The notes: generated from the sequence alone by a model not told the origin. A DNA stretch of 64,000 bases from Lactobacillus sp. UCMA15818 (GCF_030400225.1 NZ_VJYB01000003.1:165783-229782), one strand, 5' to 3'. Shown: positions 28,998 through 37,939, counted from the stretch's first letter. Translations and numbers: made by a program.

Positions 28998-29864
28998 ATG
29001 CAATTTGAATTTAGAGTGCCAGCAACAAGTGCAAATCTTGGACCAGGATTTGATTCCATTGGGGTGGCAGTCAACCTTTATCTCACAGTCAAAGTTTTAG
29101 GAGAAAGCTCAACTTGGATTGTAGAGCATGATATGGGGAAAGTCTACCATGATGAACGCAATCTGATTATTAGTACTGCATTAAAGGTTGCTCCTACAAT
29201 CAGACCGCATAGAGTGGCTGTAAGCTCGGATATACCATTAGCACGTGGTCTTGGAAGTAGTTCTTCTGCAATAGTAGCCGGGATTGAAATTGCTGACAAA
29301 ATTGGTAATTTAAAGCTAACAAAGCAACAAAAATTAGAGATTGCAACCAAACTTGAGGGCCATCCTGACAACGTTGCTCCAGCTATTTTTGGAAATCTAG
29401 TTGTGTCATCATATAATGGAAATAATGTGACAAGTGTGGTTGCCAACTTGCCTGAACTAAGATTTGTTGCGTATGTGCCAAATGCAACTTTATTGACAAA
29501 GGAAAGCCGAGGGGTACTTCCCGACTCTCTTCCTTTTAAGGTGGCAATTGAAGGAAGCGGCGTGGGAAATACATTAGTTGCAGCATTGATGAACGGGGAG
29601 TTAGATAAGGCTGGGAAAATGATTGAAGCTGATAGGTTTCATGAACATTACCGTGAGAAGCTGGTTCCATATTTAAAGGAAATCAGAGAGTTAGCTCATC
29701 CACTGGGAGTATATGGTACATATTTGAGTGGAGCGGGACCAACAGTCATGATGCTTGTTCATGAAAAGATAGCTGCAATGGTAGCAAAGGAATTATCAAA
29801 GAAGTTTACAGCTGGAAAATTTCTTGTTATGGAAGTGGATAATGTAGGCTGTAAAATAGAGTGA
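28998..29864 (+). CDS. thrB: Homoserine kinase
   Basis: The protein has 288 residues and belongs to the GHMP kinase family. Motif 1 is FRVPATSANLGPGFDSIG, the ATP loop is IPLARGLGSSSSAIVAG, and motif 3 is GTYLSGAGPTVMML. It phosphorylates homoserine for ThrC. It is co-transcribed with hom. Aspartokinase and aspartate-semialdehyde dehydrogenase are not in the window. Confidence 0.96.
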   Translation: MQFEFRVPATSANLGPGFDSIGVAVNLYLTVKVLGESSTWIVEHDMGKVYHDERNLIISTALKVAPTIRPHRVAVSSDIPLARGLGSSSSAIVAGIEIADKIGNLKLTKQQKLEIATKLEGHPDNVAPAIFGNLVVSSYNGNNVTSVVANLPELRFVAYVPNATLLTKESRGVLPDSLPFKVAIEGSGVGNTLVAALMNGELDKAGKMIEADRFHEHYREKLVPYLKEIRELAHPLGVYGTYLSGAGPTVMMLVHEKIAAMVAKELSKKFTAGKFLVMEVDNVGCKIE

Positions 29865-29882
29865 CTAAAATAGATATGAGTG

Positions 29883-29933
29883 ATCCTAGAATTGACTTGC
29901 TGTTTTGTAAGCCAATGATTCTGGGATTTTTTT
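29883..29933 (+). terminator. Terminator of hom-thrB
   Basis: ATCCTAGAAT pairs with ATTCTGGGAT (one wobble), followed by a run of seven T residues. Confidence 0.75.
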
Positions 29934-29986
29934 ATAGTCTTAGTGAAATAGTACATTTATGCTTTTTAAAGTTAATTTTTATAAAA

Positions 29987-30015
29987 TTGCGTATATTCTG
30001 TGGTAGTATTATACT
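29987..30015 (+). promoter_or_regulatory. Promoter of the exopolysaccharide genes
   Basis: TTGCGT (29987-29992), 17 bases, TATACT (30010-30015). A small inverted repeat TTTTACC/GGTAAAA (30030-30050) follows in the leader and could be an operator. Confidence 0.65.
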
Positions 30016-30087
30016 GTGTATTGTGTATATTTTACCTTACTATGGTAAAATAAAATTTGCATTTTGTATTATATAGAGGAGAAATTA

Positions 30088-30735
30088 ATGACTCGCGAAA
30101 TAGGGTATAAGGGTCAAAATAAGACTTATTTATTTTTCAAACGTATCATGGACATTCTCATTTCGATTGTGGCTTTGATTGCGATGATTCCAATATTTAT
30201 GATGATGGTAATCATATATAGCTTTGGAAAGAATAAGGGCCCATTGTTTTATAAACAGGAACGTGTAGGAAAAAATAAAAAGAAGTTTTATATTTATAAG
30301 TTCAGGTCAATGGTTGTAGGCGCAGCAGAAGTATTGGAGAACGATACAGAATTATATAGATTGTATGTTGCCAATAGCTATAAATTACCACCAGACAAAG
30401 ATCCGCGAATAACAAGACTAGGTCATTTCTTGAGGAAAACGTCGATTGATGAGCTACCGCAATTCATTAATATATTCAAAGGTGATATGAGCCTAATTGG
30501 ACCACGACCGATCATTGAAGAAGAATTAAAAGAATACGGTGATAGGGTGGATAAATTTTTATCTGTTACTCCAGGAGCGATGGGTTACTGGCAAGCCTCT
30601 GGAAGAAGTAATATTGAATACCCTGAAAGATGTGAGTATGAGCTTTACTATGTAGATCATGCTTGTCTTTTATTTGACTTGAAAATTTTGTTAAAAAATA
30701 TTGTTGCGATTTTTAAGGCGGATGGTGCGTTTTAA
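30088..30735 (+). CDS. Undecaprenyl-phosphate sugar-1-phosphate transferase (priming glycosyltransferase)
   Basis: About 215 residues from ATG 30088. A TTG at 30064 would lie before the GAGGAG site and is rejected. One N-terminal transmembrane helix (MDILISIVALIAMIPIFMMM) is followed by the bacterial sugar transferase domain with YKQERVGKNKKKFYIYKFRSM, DPRITRLGHFLRKTSIDELPQ and GDMSLIGPRP. It transfers a sugar phosphate, often galactose- or glucose-1-phosphate, to undecaprenyl phosphate and so starts a polysaccharide repeat unit on the inner face of the membrane. It is the first gene of the local exopolysaccharide cluster. Confidence 0.93.
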   Translation: MTREIGYKGQNKTYLFFKRIMDILISIVALIAMIPIFMMMVIIYSFGKNKGPLFYKQERVGKNKKKFYIYKFRSMVVGAAEVLENDTELYRLYVANSYKLPPDKDPRITRLGHFLRKTSIDELPQFINIFKGDMSLIGPRPIIEEELKEYGDRVDKFLSVTPGAMGYWQASGRSNIEYPERCEYELYYVDHACLLFDLKILLKNIVAIFKADGAF

Positions 30736-30756
30736 GTGGAGAGAAAGTAGGACTTA

Positions 30757-31539
30757 ATGAAAACTGAGATTTATGTGGTTAGTCACAAAAATGTGAAAAT
30801 GCCAGATGAGAATGTGTATGTGCCTGTACAGGTAGGCAAAAATCCTGAAAATTTTAAGGGTTTTGAAAGAGACAATACAGGTGTGAATATTTCCGCAAAA
30901 AATCCTAACTATTGTGAGTTAACTGTTCAATATTGGGCATGGAAAAATAGAGTTGCTGATGTGAAAGGCTTAGTGCATTATCGTAGATACTTTTCTGATG
31001 GAAGAAAGGCATTCTTCAAGACACCCGCAGAAAAGTTTAACGAGATTCTTAAAAGTGATAAAATTGCGAGTCTATTGCAAGAAAATGATGCCATTTTACC
31101 GCACAAAAGAAACTATTATATTGAAACATCCTGGTCTCATTATGCGCATGCACATCATATAGAAGGACTTGAGCTTGCCAAAGATGTTATAGGTGAACGA
31201 TATCCTGATTATATTCCTTCTTTCGAAGCAGTAGTTGATAGAAGAGCTGTTCATATGTTTAATATGGTAATTGCAAAGAGTGAAGTATTTGATAATTATA
31301 CAGAATGGCTTTTTGAGATACTGCCAGAAGTAGAAAAAAGAGTTAATATATCAGAGTATTCTGATTATGAAAAAAGAATTTTTGGGTTCATCAGTGAGAT
31401 TTTACTAGATGTTTGGTTTGAGAAGAATCAAATAAAATATACTGAGCTACCTGTTCTTTTTATTGGAAAACAAAATTGGTTCCGAAAAGTTAGTCTGTTT
31501 TTCTTGAGAAAAATGGGATTGAGTAAAAAGTCTGTGTAA
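30757..31539 (+). CDS. DUF4422 family glycosyltransferase
   Basis: The protein has 260 residues. It begins KTEIYVVSHKN and has NPNYCELTVQYWAWKN, GLVHYRRYF, HAHHIEGLELA and FGFISEILLDVWFEKN, typical of DUF4422 proteins in capsule and exopolysaccharide loci. These act as cytoplasmic glycosyltransferases, frequently adding galactofuranose. The UDP-galactopyranose mutase gene directly downstream fits that reading. Linkage and acceptor are unknown. Confidence 0.85.
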   Translation: MKTEIYVVSHKNVKMPDENVYVPVQVGKNPENFKGFERDNTGVNISAKNPNYCELTVQYWAWKNRVADVKGLVHYRRYFSDGRKAFFKTPAEKFNEILKSDKIASLLQENDAILPHKRNYYIETSWSHYAHAHHIEGLELAKDVIGERYPDYIPSFEAVVDRRAVHMFNMVIAKSEVFDNYTEWLFEILPEVEKRVNISEYSDYEKRIFGFISEILLDVWFEKNQIKYTELPVLFIGKQNWFRKVSLFFLRKMGLSKKSV

Positions 31540-31595
31540 TTTATTAGGCTAACTGTATTTTTTAGTAATTTATAAAGTAACATTGGAGGAAAAAA

Positions 31596-32711
31596 ATGAC
31601 TAAGTATTTAATAGTTGGAGCAGGATTATTTGGAGCAACATTTGCGTATGAAGCTGCAAAAAAAGGGCATGAAGTTAAGGTAATTGAAAGACGTAACCAT
31701 ATTGCGGGTAATATTTTTACCAAAGAAGTGGATGGTATTCAAGTTCATCAATATGGGGCACATATTTTTCATACATCAAACAAAAAGATCTGGGATTATG
31801 TAAATCAATTTGCGGACTTCAATCGTTATACAAATAGTCCAGTAGCAAACTACCATGGTGAAATTTATAACTTACCATTTAATATGAATACATTCAATAA
31901 ACTCTGGGGTGTTGTAACACCAGAAGATGCGCAAGCAAAGATTAATGAACAAAAATCAATTTTAAACGGTAAACGTCCTGAAAATTTAGAAGAACAAGCA
32001 ATTTCTTTAGTAGGTACGGATATTTATGAAAAATTGATTAAGGGTTATACGGAAAAGCAATGGGGACACTCAACAAAAGATTTGCCAGCATTTATTATTC
32101 GTAGATTACCAGTTAGGCTGACATATGATAACAATTATTTTAATGATGACTACCAAGGAATTCCTATTGGAGGCTACACACAGATAGTTGAAAAGATGCT
32201 TGCTAGTGATTTGATTACTGTTGAGACAGGGATTGATTTCTTTGATAAGAAAGATGAATACTTGAAAGAATTTGATAGGGTTATATTCACAGGCATGATT
32301 GATGAATACTTCAATTATTCATTAGGAGAGCTAGAATACCGTAGTCTGAAGTTTGAGACAGAGGAATTGGATGTTGATAATTACCAGGGAAATGCAGTTG
32401 TGAATTATACTGATGCTGAAACACCTTTCACAAGAATTATTGAACATAAACATTTTGAGTTTGGCAAAGGTGATAAAAATAAGACTGTCGTTACACGTGA
32501 ATATCCGAGAAGTTGGAAGCGTGGAGATGAACCCTATTATCCGGTTAATAATACGGAGAATAATACATTGTATAAGCAGTACAAAGAACTAGCAGATCAA
32601 AAAGCTAAGAATGTTTTGTTTGGTGGTCGGTTAGGGCAGTATCGTTACTATGATATGGACCAAGTTATAAGTGCGGCATTAAACGTTGTAAAAATGGAAG
32701 TAGGAAACTAA
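31596..32711 (+). CDS. glf: UDP-galactopyranose mutase
   Basis: The protein has 371 residues. The FAD motif GAGLFGATFAYEAAKKG is at the N-terminus. HQYGAHIFHTSNKKIWDYV, YTEKQWGHSTKDLPA and GGRLGQYRYYDMD bind substrate and flavin. It interconverts UDP-galactopyranose and UDP-galactofuranose, so the polymer made here probably contains galactofuranose. The start ATG follows GGAGGAAAAA. Confidence 0.96.
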   Translation: MTKYLIVGAGLFGATFAYEAAKKGHEVKVIERRNHIAGNIFTKEVDGIQVHQYGAHIFHTSNKKIWDYVNQFADFNRYTNSPVANYHGEIYNLPFNMNTFNKLWGVVTPEDAQAKINEQKSILNGKRPENLEEQAISLVGTDIYEKLIKGYTEKQWGHSTKDLPAFIIRRLPVRLTYDNNYFNDDYQGIPIGGYTQIVEKMLASDLITVETGIDFFDKKDEYLKEFDRVIFTGMIDEYFNYSLGELEYRSLKFETEELDVDNYQGNAVVNYTDAETPFTRIIEHKHFEFGKGDKNKTVVTREYPRSWKRGDEPYYPVNNTENNTLYKQYKELADQKAKNVLFGGRLGQYRYYDMDQVISAALNVVKMEVGN

Positions 32712-32782
32712 ACTTAGTTTTTTATTGCTTGAGCTTTGGACTTTGAATAATAAAAAACTTCAATAATGGGGTTAGCTTGAAA

Positions 32783-33967
32783 ATGATAAATAATATAGAA
32801 AAAGAACCTGTGATAGCTCCGTTGAACAATAAAGTATTAAATTTACCAGAATTGATTTATTTATCAATGTTTGCAGTATATATCATAGCAAGTACAATTA
32901 GTGGAACGATGTTCATTTGGGCTACTTCTGTTAGTGAGTACACCTATTTAATAAGTGAGTTAACAATATTAGGAGTTCTCATAAAAATTCTATTATTTGA
33001 CAAGTGGGATTTAAAGGGTATATGTGTGATTCTGCTATCGGGTTTGGTATTATGGCAGATTTGTACAACTTCTGGTGAATATTTATTTTTTTATTACTAT
33101 GTGTTTATTGTTGGAGCAAAGGATGTAGATTTTAAAAAAATAATAAAGGTTTTTTTATGTACGGTTATCATGGTACTTATTGTAACAATAATTGCTGCAT
33201 TATCTGGCTTTATTGTTAATGTAACAATTGGTAGGTCTCTTGAAGCAACTGTCCGATATTCTTTGGGAACTGTTTATCCAACTGATTTAGCTGCAAGATG
33301 TTTTTATATACTGCTTTCCTATGCTGCTTTGAGAAAATTTAAGTTTAGTATTCCTGAGTATATAGCTACAGTTGCTTTCTCAGTCATGATTTATGCTCTC
33401 ACGGATACACGGTTAGACTTTTTACTGATGCTGATGGTTATCTTAGTTGCTGTATTCAAAGACTTTATTTTTAATATTATTAAGAGAGTAAAGGTAACAA
33501 TTGCGGCAGCTACTGTTTTTGTAGTAATTTTTCTCAATATAGTATTAGCTTATCTCTATGAGCCTTCAATTCGCATTTTTCAATTAGCGAATAAGCTTTT
33601 GTCTGGCAGATTAACATATGGGCATGAAGCTTTTAAAAATTATAATGTGACATTTTTAGGGCAACTTGTTTATCAAAATGGTAATGGTGGAGTACATAAT
33701 CAACCTTTTGATTACTTTTATATAGATGTTTCATTTATTCGAGTACTGATGATGGAAGGAATACTGGCATTCTTTGTTTTGTTGGCTGTAATCTATTTCT
33801 CATATCGTAAATTTTATAATGAAAACAATTTTATTTTAATTGTGTGGTTGGTGCTTGCAATACTTAGCTCATTAATTGATCAACATTTGTATGAGTTATC
33901 TTTTAATATTGTATTTTTAGGATTATTTGCAGATTTAAGTTATTGGCGAAAAGAAAATACACAGTGA
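32783..33967 (+). CDS. Polysaccharide polymerase-like membrane protein (Wzy type)
   Basis: About 394 residues from ATG 32783; a TTG two codons earlier is also possible. It has around ten hydrophobic segments and a large loop near residues 260-330 with RLTYGHEAFKNYN and GNGGVHNQPFDYFYID. This resembles O-antigen or capsule polymerases, which are poorly conserved in sequence. It would join repeat units on the outer face of the membrane. The assignment rests on topology and position after the priming transferase and glf. Confidence 0.7.
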   Translation: MINNIEKEPVIAPLNNKVLNLPELIYLSMFAVYIIASTISGTMFIWATSVSEYTYLISELTILGVLIKILLFDKWDLKGICVILLSGLVLWQICTTSGEYLFFYYYVFIVGAKDVDFKKIIKVFLCTVIMVLIVTIIAALSGFIVNVTIGRSLEATVRYSLGTVYPTDLAARCFYILLSYAALRKFKFSIPEYIATVAFSVMIYALTDTRLDFLLMLMVILVAVFKDFIFNIIKRVKVTIAAATVFVVIFLNIVLAYLYEPSIRIFQLANKLLSGRLTYGHEAFKNYNVTFLGQLVYQNGNGGVHNQPFDYFYIDVSFIRVLMMEGILAFFVLLAVIYFSYRKFYNENNFILIVWLVLAILSSLIDQHLYELSFNIVFLGLFADLSYWRKENTQ

Positions 33968-34020
33968 AGTTTGTAAAAAAAGTATGATATTCATTGCTGA
34001 ACTGCTTAATTATTTGAGAC

Positions 34021-34184
34021 ATGTTGTCCGCTTATGGCCTGACTATTAAGGATATCGGGTATCTATATCTTATCGATGCACAATTGATTTTTGCCGTAGT
34101 AGTGAGGCAGCAGACAATAAAATATATAGGGGTAAAGGAAAGTAAAAAATGAAGCGAATTCCAAAAGTTAGTGTTTTGAGCTAA
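34021..34184 (+). pseudogene. Possible remnants of two coupled exopolysaccharide genes
   Basis: An open frame of 43 codons (34021-34152) ends in TGA overlapping an ATG (34149), the ATGA arrangement of coupled genes. GGGGTAAAGGA precedes that ATG. The second frame reads MKRIPKVSVLS and then stops; MKxIPKVSVL is a common beginning of family-2 glycosyltransferases. This looks like the tail of one gene and the head of the next, left after deletion. I do not recognise the 43-residue piece. Chance is possible. The rest of 33968-34272 holds only the terminator. Confidence 0.3.
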
Positions 34185-34206
34185 CTTTTGGAATTCGCTT
34201 TTTATA
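34152..34206. terminator. Perfect 20-bp inverted repeat, bidirectional terminator
   Basis: 34152-34171 is exactly complementary to 34181-34200 around a 9-base loop, with T-rich sequence to the right and A-rich sequence to the left. It separates the plus-strand cluster from the convergent minus-strand glycosyltransferases. The left arm is also the start of the remnant MKRIPKV frame. Confidence 0.85.
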
Positions 34207-34272
34207 AACGGTTGATGTAGCTATTCATGATTATTATTACAAATCAACTTTATAATTATTCAGGTAGTTTTA

Positions 34273-35199
34273 TTATTCTTTTTTGATAAAGATTAGGTAC
34301 CAGTCACCTAGATACTGTCGATGGCGTGGATAACAGTCCCAATAGAAGCTTAGTATAATTCCAGTTAAAACATTCTGATAATTATAGAAGTTATACCTAG
34401 TATCCAACCACTTATCATTTCGCTTAAGGACAGAACTTTGATGTGTTATATCAGTAATAACGTCGTCTCTAATGAATTTTTTCAGAGTATTCTGAAAACT
34501 TTGGGCAGTTTTGATCCATTTTTTCTTTTCACCAATAGTTTTAAGGTCATGACTCTCTTGAGCAAACGCACTTGCAGTATGCTTACGCCAATTAATTAAG
34601 GTATCAGTATAAGTATATAAGCTATTAGTAAAAAGAGCTAAGCGCCACAATAATGCATCATGAGGGTATTCAGGTTTCCAATACTTTTTACTTAATTCAG
34701 CCAAATTTCTTCTTATGCAATGTGTGCATCCTGGGCTTTTTACTAAGAAATAATTATTGGTAAGAAGAATCTTTTTAAGCTTTTTTTCATTTTTCCAAGG
34801 GCCTATGGCAGTATGCCCGTTATCGTAAAACTCTTTATAGTTAGATGTCAGCAGACTTATCTCAGAATGATCCTCCATTATGCGTTTCATAATACTCAGT
34901 TTGTCTTGCCGCCAAATATCATCTTGATCACAAGTGAAAATAAGATCACCGGAACTTTTCCAAATACTGTCCATAAAGTTTTTACGCCAACCTAAATTTT
35001 TTTCGTTAACGTAAATATTCCAACTAGTTAATTGATATCTTGCAATGTAGTTGTTAACTAGTTCAACAGTTTTATCCGTTGAGCAATCATCTACAATAAT
35101 CACTTCATCAGCCAAAACTGTTTGATTTTTTAACGAATCCAATTGATCCAATATGAATTTTTCACCATTATAGGTTGATATTACAATTGAAATTTTCAT
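34273..35199 (-). CDS. Family 2 glycosyltransferase
   Basis: The protein has 308 residues. The GT-A domain begins KISIVISTYNGEKFILDQLDSLKNQT, with DDCSTDKT for nucleotide binding and DQDDIW as the metal-binding DxD region. NWRKHTASA near residue 215 is typical of rhamnosyl- and related transferases. It is cytoplasmic and adds one sugar to a polysaccharide unit; donor and acceptor are unknown. It is the second gene of a two-gene unit, three bases after the other glycosyltransferase, convergent with the glf-wzy genes. Confidence 0.88.
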   Translation of the reverse strand: MKISIVISTYNGEKFILDQLDSLKNQTVLADEVIIVDDCSTDKTVELVNNYIARYQLTSWNIYVNEKNLGWRKNFMDSIWKSSGDLIFTCDQDDIWRQDKLSIMKRIMEDHSEISLLTSNYKEFYDNGHTAIGPWKNEKKLKKILLTNNYFLVKSPGCTHCIRRNLAELSKKYWKPEYPHDALLWRLALFTNSLYTYTDTLINWRKHTASAFAQESHDLKTIGEKKKWIKTAQSFQNTLKKFIRDDVITDITHQSSVLKRNDKWLDTRYNFYNYQNVLTGIILSFYWDCYPRHRQYLGDWYLIFIKKE

Positions 35200-35202
35200 T
35201 TT

Positions 35203-36213
35203 TTAACTTTCTTTATTTAATATTTTAGTTGTTTTTAAAACTTCATAGAACTTCCATGCATGTTTGTAAATAGGTATTCCAAAACATAGAAAAAGATAAG
35301 CAATTCTGTCTCTCTTAGGGGTTTTAGGATCATTTAAAACTTCTTGTTTGTGAAGCTTTAAAAATTTTAGAATCTCTTTAATTTGACCTGGGACACGAGA
35401 TTCAGAGTCCGATAAGATCTGATTTAATGTACTAAAACGTGAATAAACTTGGCGACGAAGAGTGGCGTTTGCCAATTCTGGATATTTTGAACTTATGTAA
35501 TTTGCCATTTTGTCAGTCATCGGAATTAATTCTAGTTTCTTGCTATTGAAACCGGACGTAACTATTGATCCTTCACGAATAACATAGAAGTATTTAGCGT
35601 AAAATCCACAGCATACAGTATCGCATAAATCAAATAGTTGGTAAGTTGTCGCAATATCTTCAAAAAGCATTCCTTCAGGAAATTTAACAGTGTCATATAA
35701 TTCGCGAGCCCCCAACTTTGCGTAGGCACACGTATCAACTAAATCTTGGTAGCACATTTTTTCAATACATTCTTTACCTGTAAGTACAGCTTCTTGATCA
35801 TTTCCATTATTTCTTTGAGTGTTTGTCTTTATAAAAACATTCATTAATGAACAAATTGCTAATTTTGACTGAAAATTATTTTTTCGAAGAAGATCTAGTA
35901 AATAAGAAACATAGTCCTTTGAAACATAATCGTCTGAATCAATAAAAGTTATATATGATCCCTTTGAATTTGAAATACCATTATTTCTTGCATTTGATAG
36001 CCCACCATTTTTTTGATGAATTACTCTTATTCTAGAATCTTTTGACTCATATTCAGTTAAGATTTCTGCTGAATCGTCAGTTGATCCGTCATTAATAAAA
36101 ACTATCTCGATATTTTGGTAAGTTTGATTAATAATGGAATCAATACAATGTCGAAGGTATGGTGCAACATTGTATACTGGAACAATAACGCTTATTAAAG
36201 GTGAAGTTGGCAT
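35203..36213 (-). CDS. Family 2 glycosyltransferase
   Basis: About 336 residues from the ATG at 36213, which follows ATGGAGAT; an ATG 16 codons earlier has no clear site. The GT-A domain reads SVIVPVYNVAPYLRHCIDSIINQTYQNIEIVFINDGSTDDS, then GLSNARNNGISNSKG and TFIDSDDYV with the DxD-type motif. Residues 150-336 are a variable acceptor-binding region with EDIATTYQLFDLCD. It probably adds a sugar to the exopolysaccharide unit. It is the first gene of the minus-strand pair. Confidence 0.88.
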   Translation of the reverse strand: MPTSPLISVIVPVYNVAPYLRHCIDSIINQTYQNIEIVFINDGSTDDSAEILTEYESKDSRIRVIHQKNGGLSNARNNGISNSKGSYITFIDSDDYVSKDYVSYLLDLLRKNNFQSKLAICSLMNVFIKTNTQRNNGNDQEAVLTGKECIEKMCYQDLVDTCAYAKLGARELYDTVKFPEGMLFEDIATTYQLFDLCDTVCCGFYAKYFYVIREGSIVTSGFNSKKLELIPMTDKMANYISSKYPELANATLRRQVYSRFSTLNQILSDSESRVPGQIKEILKFLKLHKQEVLNDPKTPKRDRIAYLFLCFGIPIYKHAWKFYEVLKTTKILNKES

Positions 36214-36500
36214 AATAATCTCCATAATATATTTTATAATAGGAAAAAACAGGTTGTTCAAAAATAGTCTCTGTTTTTTAAAACAAACTATAAAAATTAG
36301 TTTGCTATCCCTGATCGTCTTAGGCTATTATATCTATTTGACCTCTTTTTTTCAATATGAAGACAGTTTGATGCAGAATTCAAGAGTACATTAAAAATAC
36401 TGCCCCCAAAAAAGTATATAGTTGAAAGCTAGAGTAAAGCACAAAATTTAATCCAAAAAATGACATTCTTATCAATGGTGATAGGAATGGCAGCCCCAGT

Positions 36501-36591
36501 AAAAAAACTCCGTATGCTTAAACATACGGAGAAAAGGTTGTGTGATTTAAAAGAATCACTTCACTTACTATATAGGGGGAGTAAATGAAAA
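36501..36591 (-). ncRNA. Candidate small RNA X with C-rich anti-Shine-Dalgarno motif
   Basis: On the minus strand a TATAAA -10 (36603-36598) is followed by about 90 bases: unpaired CUCCCCC (36581-36575), a small hairpin GTGATT/AATCAC, and a terminator whose stem CTCCGTATG/CATACGGAG (36531-36508) is followed by seven T residues. The flanking gene to the right is divergent, so this terminator serves no protein gene. The C-run could bind GGGGGAG-type ribosome sites. No good -35 is present, but tandem TTCACA repeats lie upstream. The rest of 36214-36739 shows nothing clear. Confidence 0.5.
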
Positions 36592-36634
36592 GTTGTTTTT
36601 ATATCAGGTTACAAGTGCAATGTTATGCTTGAAA

Positions 36635-36651
36635 TGTGAAGAAAGTGTGAA
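36635..36651 (-). promoter_or_regulatory. Tandem TTCACA repeats (possible Pho box)
   Basis: On the minus strand TTCACA-CTTTC-TTCACA, an 11-base period as in PhoP sites of Bacillus (TTHACA repeats spaced by about five bases). They lie 32 bases upstream of the -10 of small RNA X and would suit an activator replacing a poor -35. Confidence 0.35.
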
Positions 36652-36739
36652 GAAAGACTTTAAAAAGATTTAAGGGATGGCAATTTGTAACAGAGATAAT
36701 TTTTGGCATGTATATTTTGTTAGCAGGGGTGAATATTTT

Positions 36740-37939
36740 ATGGTAAGAGAAGACGAGAAGAAATTTGATATAACTTGGCCTGTGCATAAGCTAAGCTACG
36801 AACAAAAAGAAATTGAAAGGGAAGCTTTGGACTTTGCAAAGAGTAAGCTTTATAAAGGGCAGAAGGCTATATTTGTGATTGAAGGCCAAGCGGGAACGGG
36901 TAAAAGTGTATTAGTTACAGCTTTGTTTAATGAAATTCAAGCGGCTTGTAAGGATAAAGATTCAATTTTTGGTGGAACCAAGAACTATGTACTGGTTAAC
37001 CATCCTGAAATGTTGAAGTTCTATAAAAGGATAGCCGGAGAATCTTCGATTTTATTAAAAAAGAATTTTGAGCGCCCAACATCTTTTATCAATAAGATTC
37101 AAAAGAGTGCTGAAAAGGCTGACGTTGTGATTGTTGATGAGTCACATTTGTTATTAACTAAAAAAGATGCATATAATCATTTTTACCAGGAGAACCAACT
37201 GCAAGAAATTCTAAAGAATGCAAAGATAGTTATATTGATATTCGATAATAAACAAGTATTGAAAGCTAAAAGCTATTGGTCAAAGCAAAAGTTAGCTGCA
37301 ATTTTAGGTGAAGACAATGTCAAAATCAGACACTTGCAAAAACAGTTCAGAATAGAAGCAAATTCTGATGTGCAGGATTGGATCAATGGTTTTTGCAATA
37401 AAAAAATCTGTCGTTTGCCAGAAAAGCAAAAATTTGATTTTCGTATAATGAATGATAGCAAGCAAATGTATGAATTGATAAAAGAGCACGAGGTAACCGC
37501 AGGGCTTAGCAGATTGTTAGCGACATATGATTTTCCCTATCGCTTAGATGGAAATGATTATTTTGTAAAAGCAGGAACTCTAAGCTTACGTTGGGATAGG
37601 AGCAAACCACAAGAATCTTTGGCATGGGCTGAAAGAACAGATACGATTGATGAAGTTGGTTCGGTTTATACGATTCAGGGATTTGATTTGAATTATGCAG
37701 GTGTAATACTTGGGCCTAGCTTGGGTTACGATGAACAATTAAGCAAGTTAGTTGTTCGCTCAGAGCTTTATGAAGATCAAGCTGCTTTTAACGGGTTAAA
37801 ACACCTGAATACAAATATTAAGGCAGTTAAAGAACGCCTAATATTGAATGCTTTAAATGTTTTATTAACGCGTGCAAGAAAGGGTCTTTATATCTATGCT
37901 GTAGATAAGAATCTACAAAAAAAACTATTACAAGGTTAG
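36740..37939 (+). CDS. DUF2075 family P-loop ATPase (helicase-like)
   Basis: About 399 residues from ATG 36740, which follows AGGGGTG; an ATG at 36677 has its site too close. Walker A is GQAGTGKS (about residues 49-56) and Walker B is VVIVDESH. C-terminal YTIQGFDLNYAGVILGP and NVLLTRARKGLYIYAVD resemble helicase superfamily 1 motifs V and VI. DUF2075 proteins are thought to act on nucleic acids, and some belong to restriction or phage-defence systems. No nuclease or methylase partner is adjacent, so the role is open. Confidence 0.8.
   Translation: MVREDEKKFDITWPVHKLSYEQKEIEREALDFAKSKLYKGQKAIFVIEGQAGTGKSVLVTALFNEIQAACKDKDSIFGGTKNYVLVNHPEMLKFYKRIAGESSILLKKNFERPTSFINKIQKSAEKADVVIVDESHLLLTKKDAYNHFYQENQLQEILKNAKIVILIFDNKQVLKAKSYWSKQKLAAILGEDNVKIRHLQKQFRIEANSDVQDWINGFCNKKICRLPEKQKFDFRIMNDSKQMYELIKEHEVTAGLSRLLATYDFPYRLDGNDYFVKAGTLSLRWDRSKPQESLAWAERTDTIDEVGSVYTIQGFDLNYAGVILGPSLGYDEQLSKLVVRSELYEDQAAFNGLKHLNTNIKAVKERLILNALNVLLTRARKGLYIYAVDKNLQKKLLQG

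Noticed and set aside
36582..36631. Short plus-strand peptide after AGGGGGAG at 36574
   Set aside because: The 14-codon frame has no codon bias or context, and the same bases are better explained as the complement of the small RNA's C-run.
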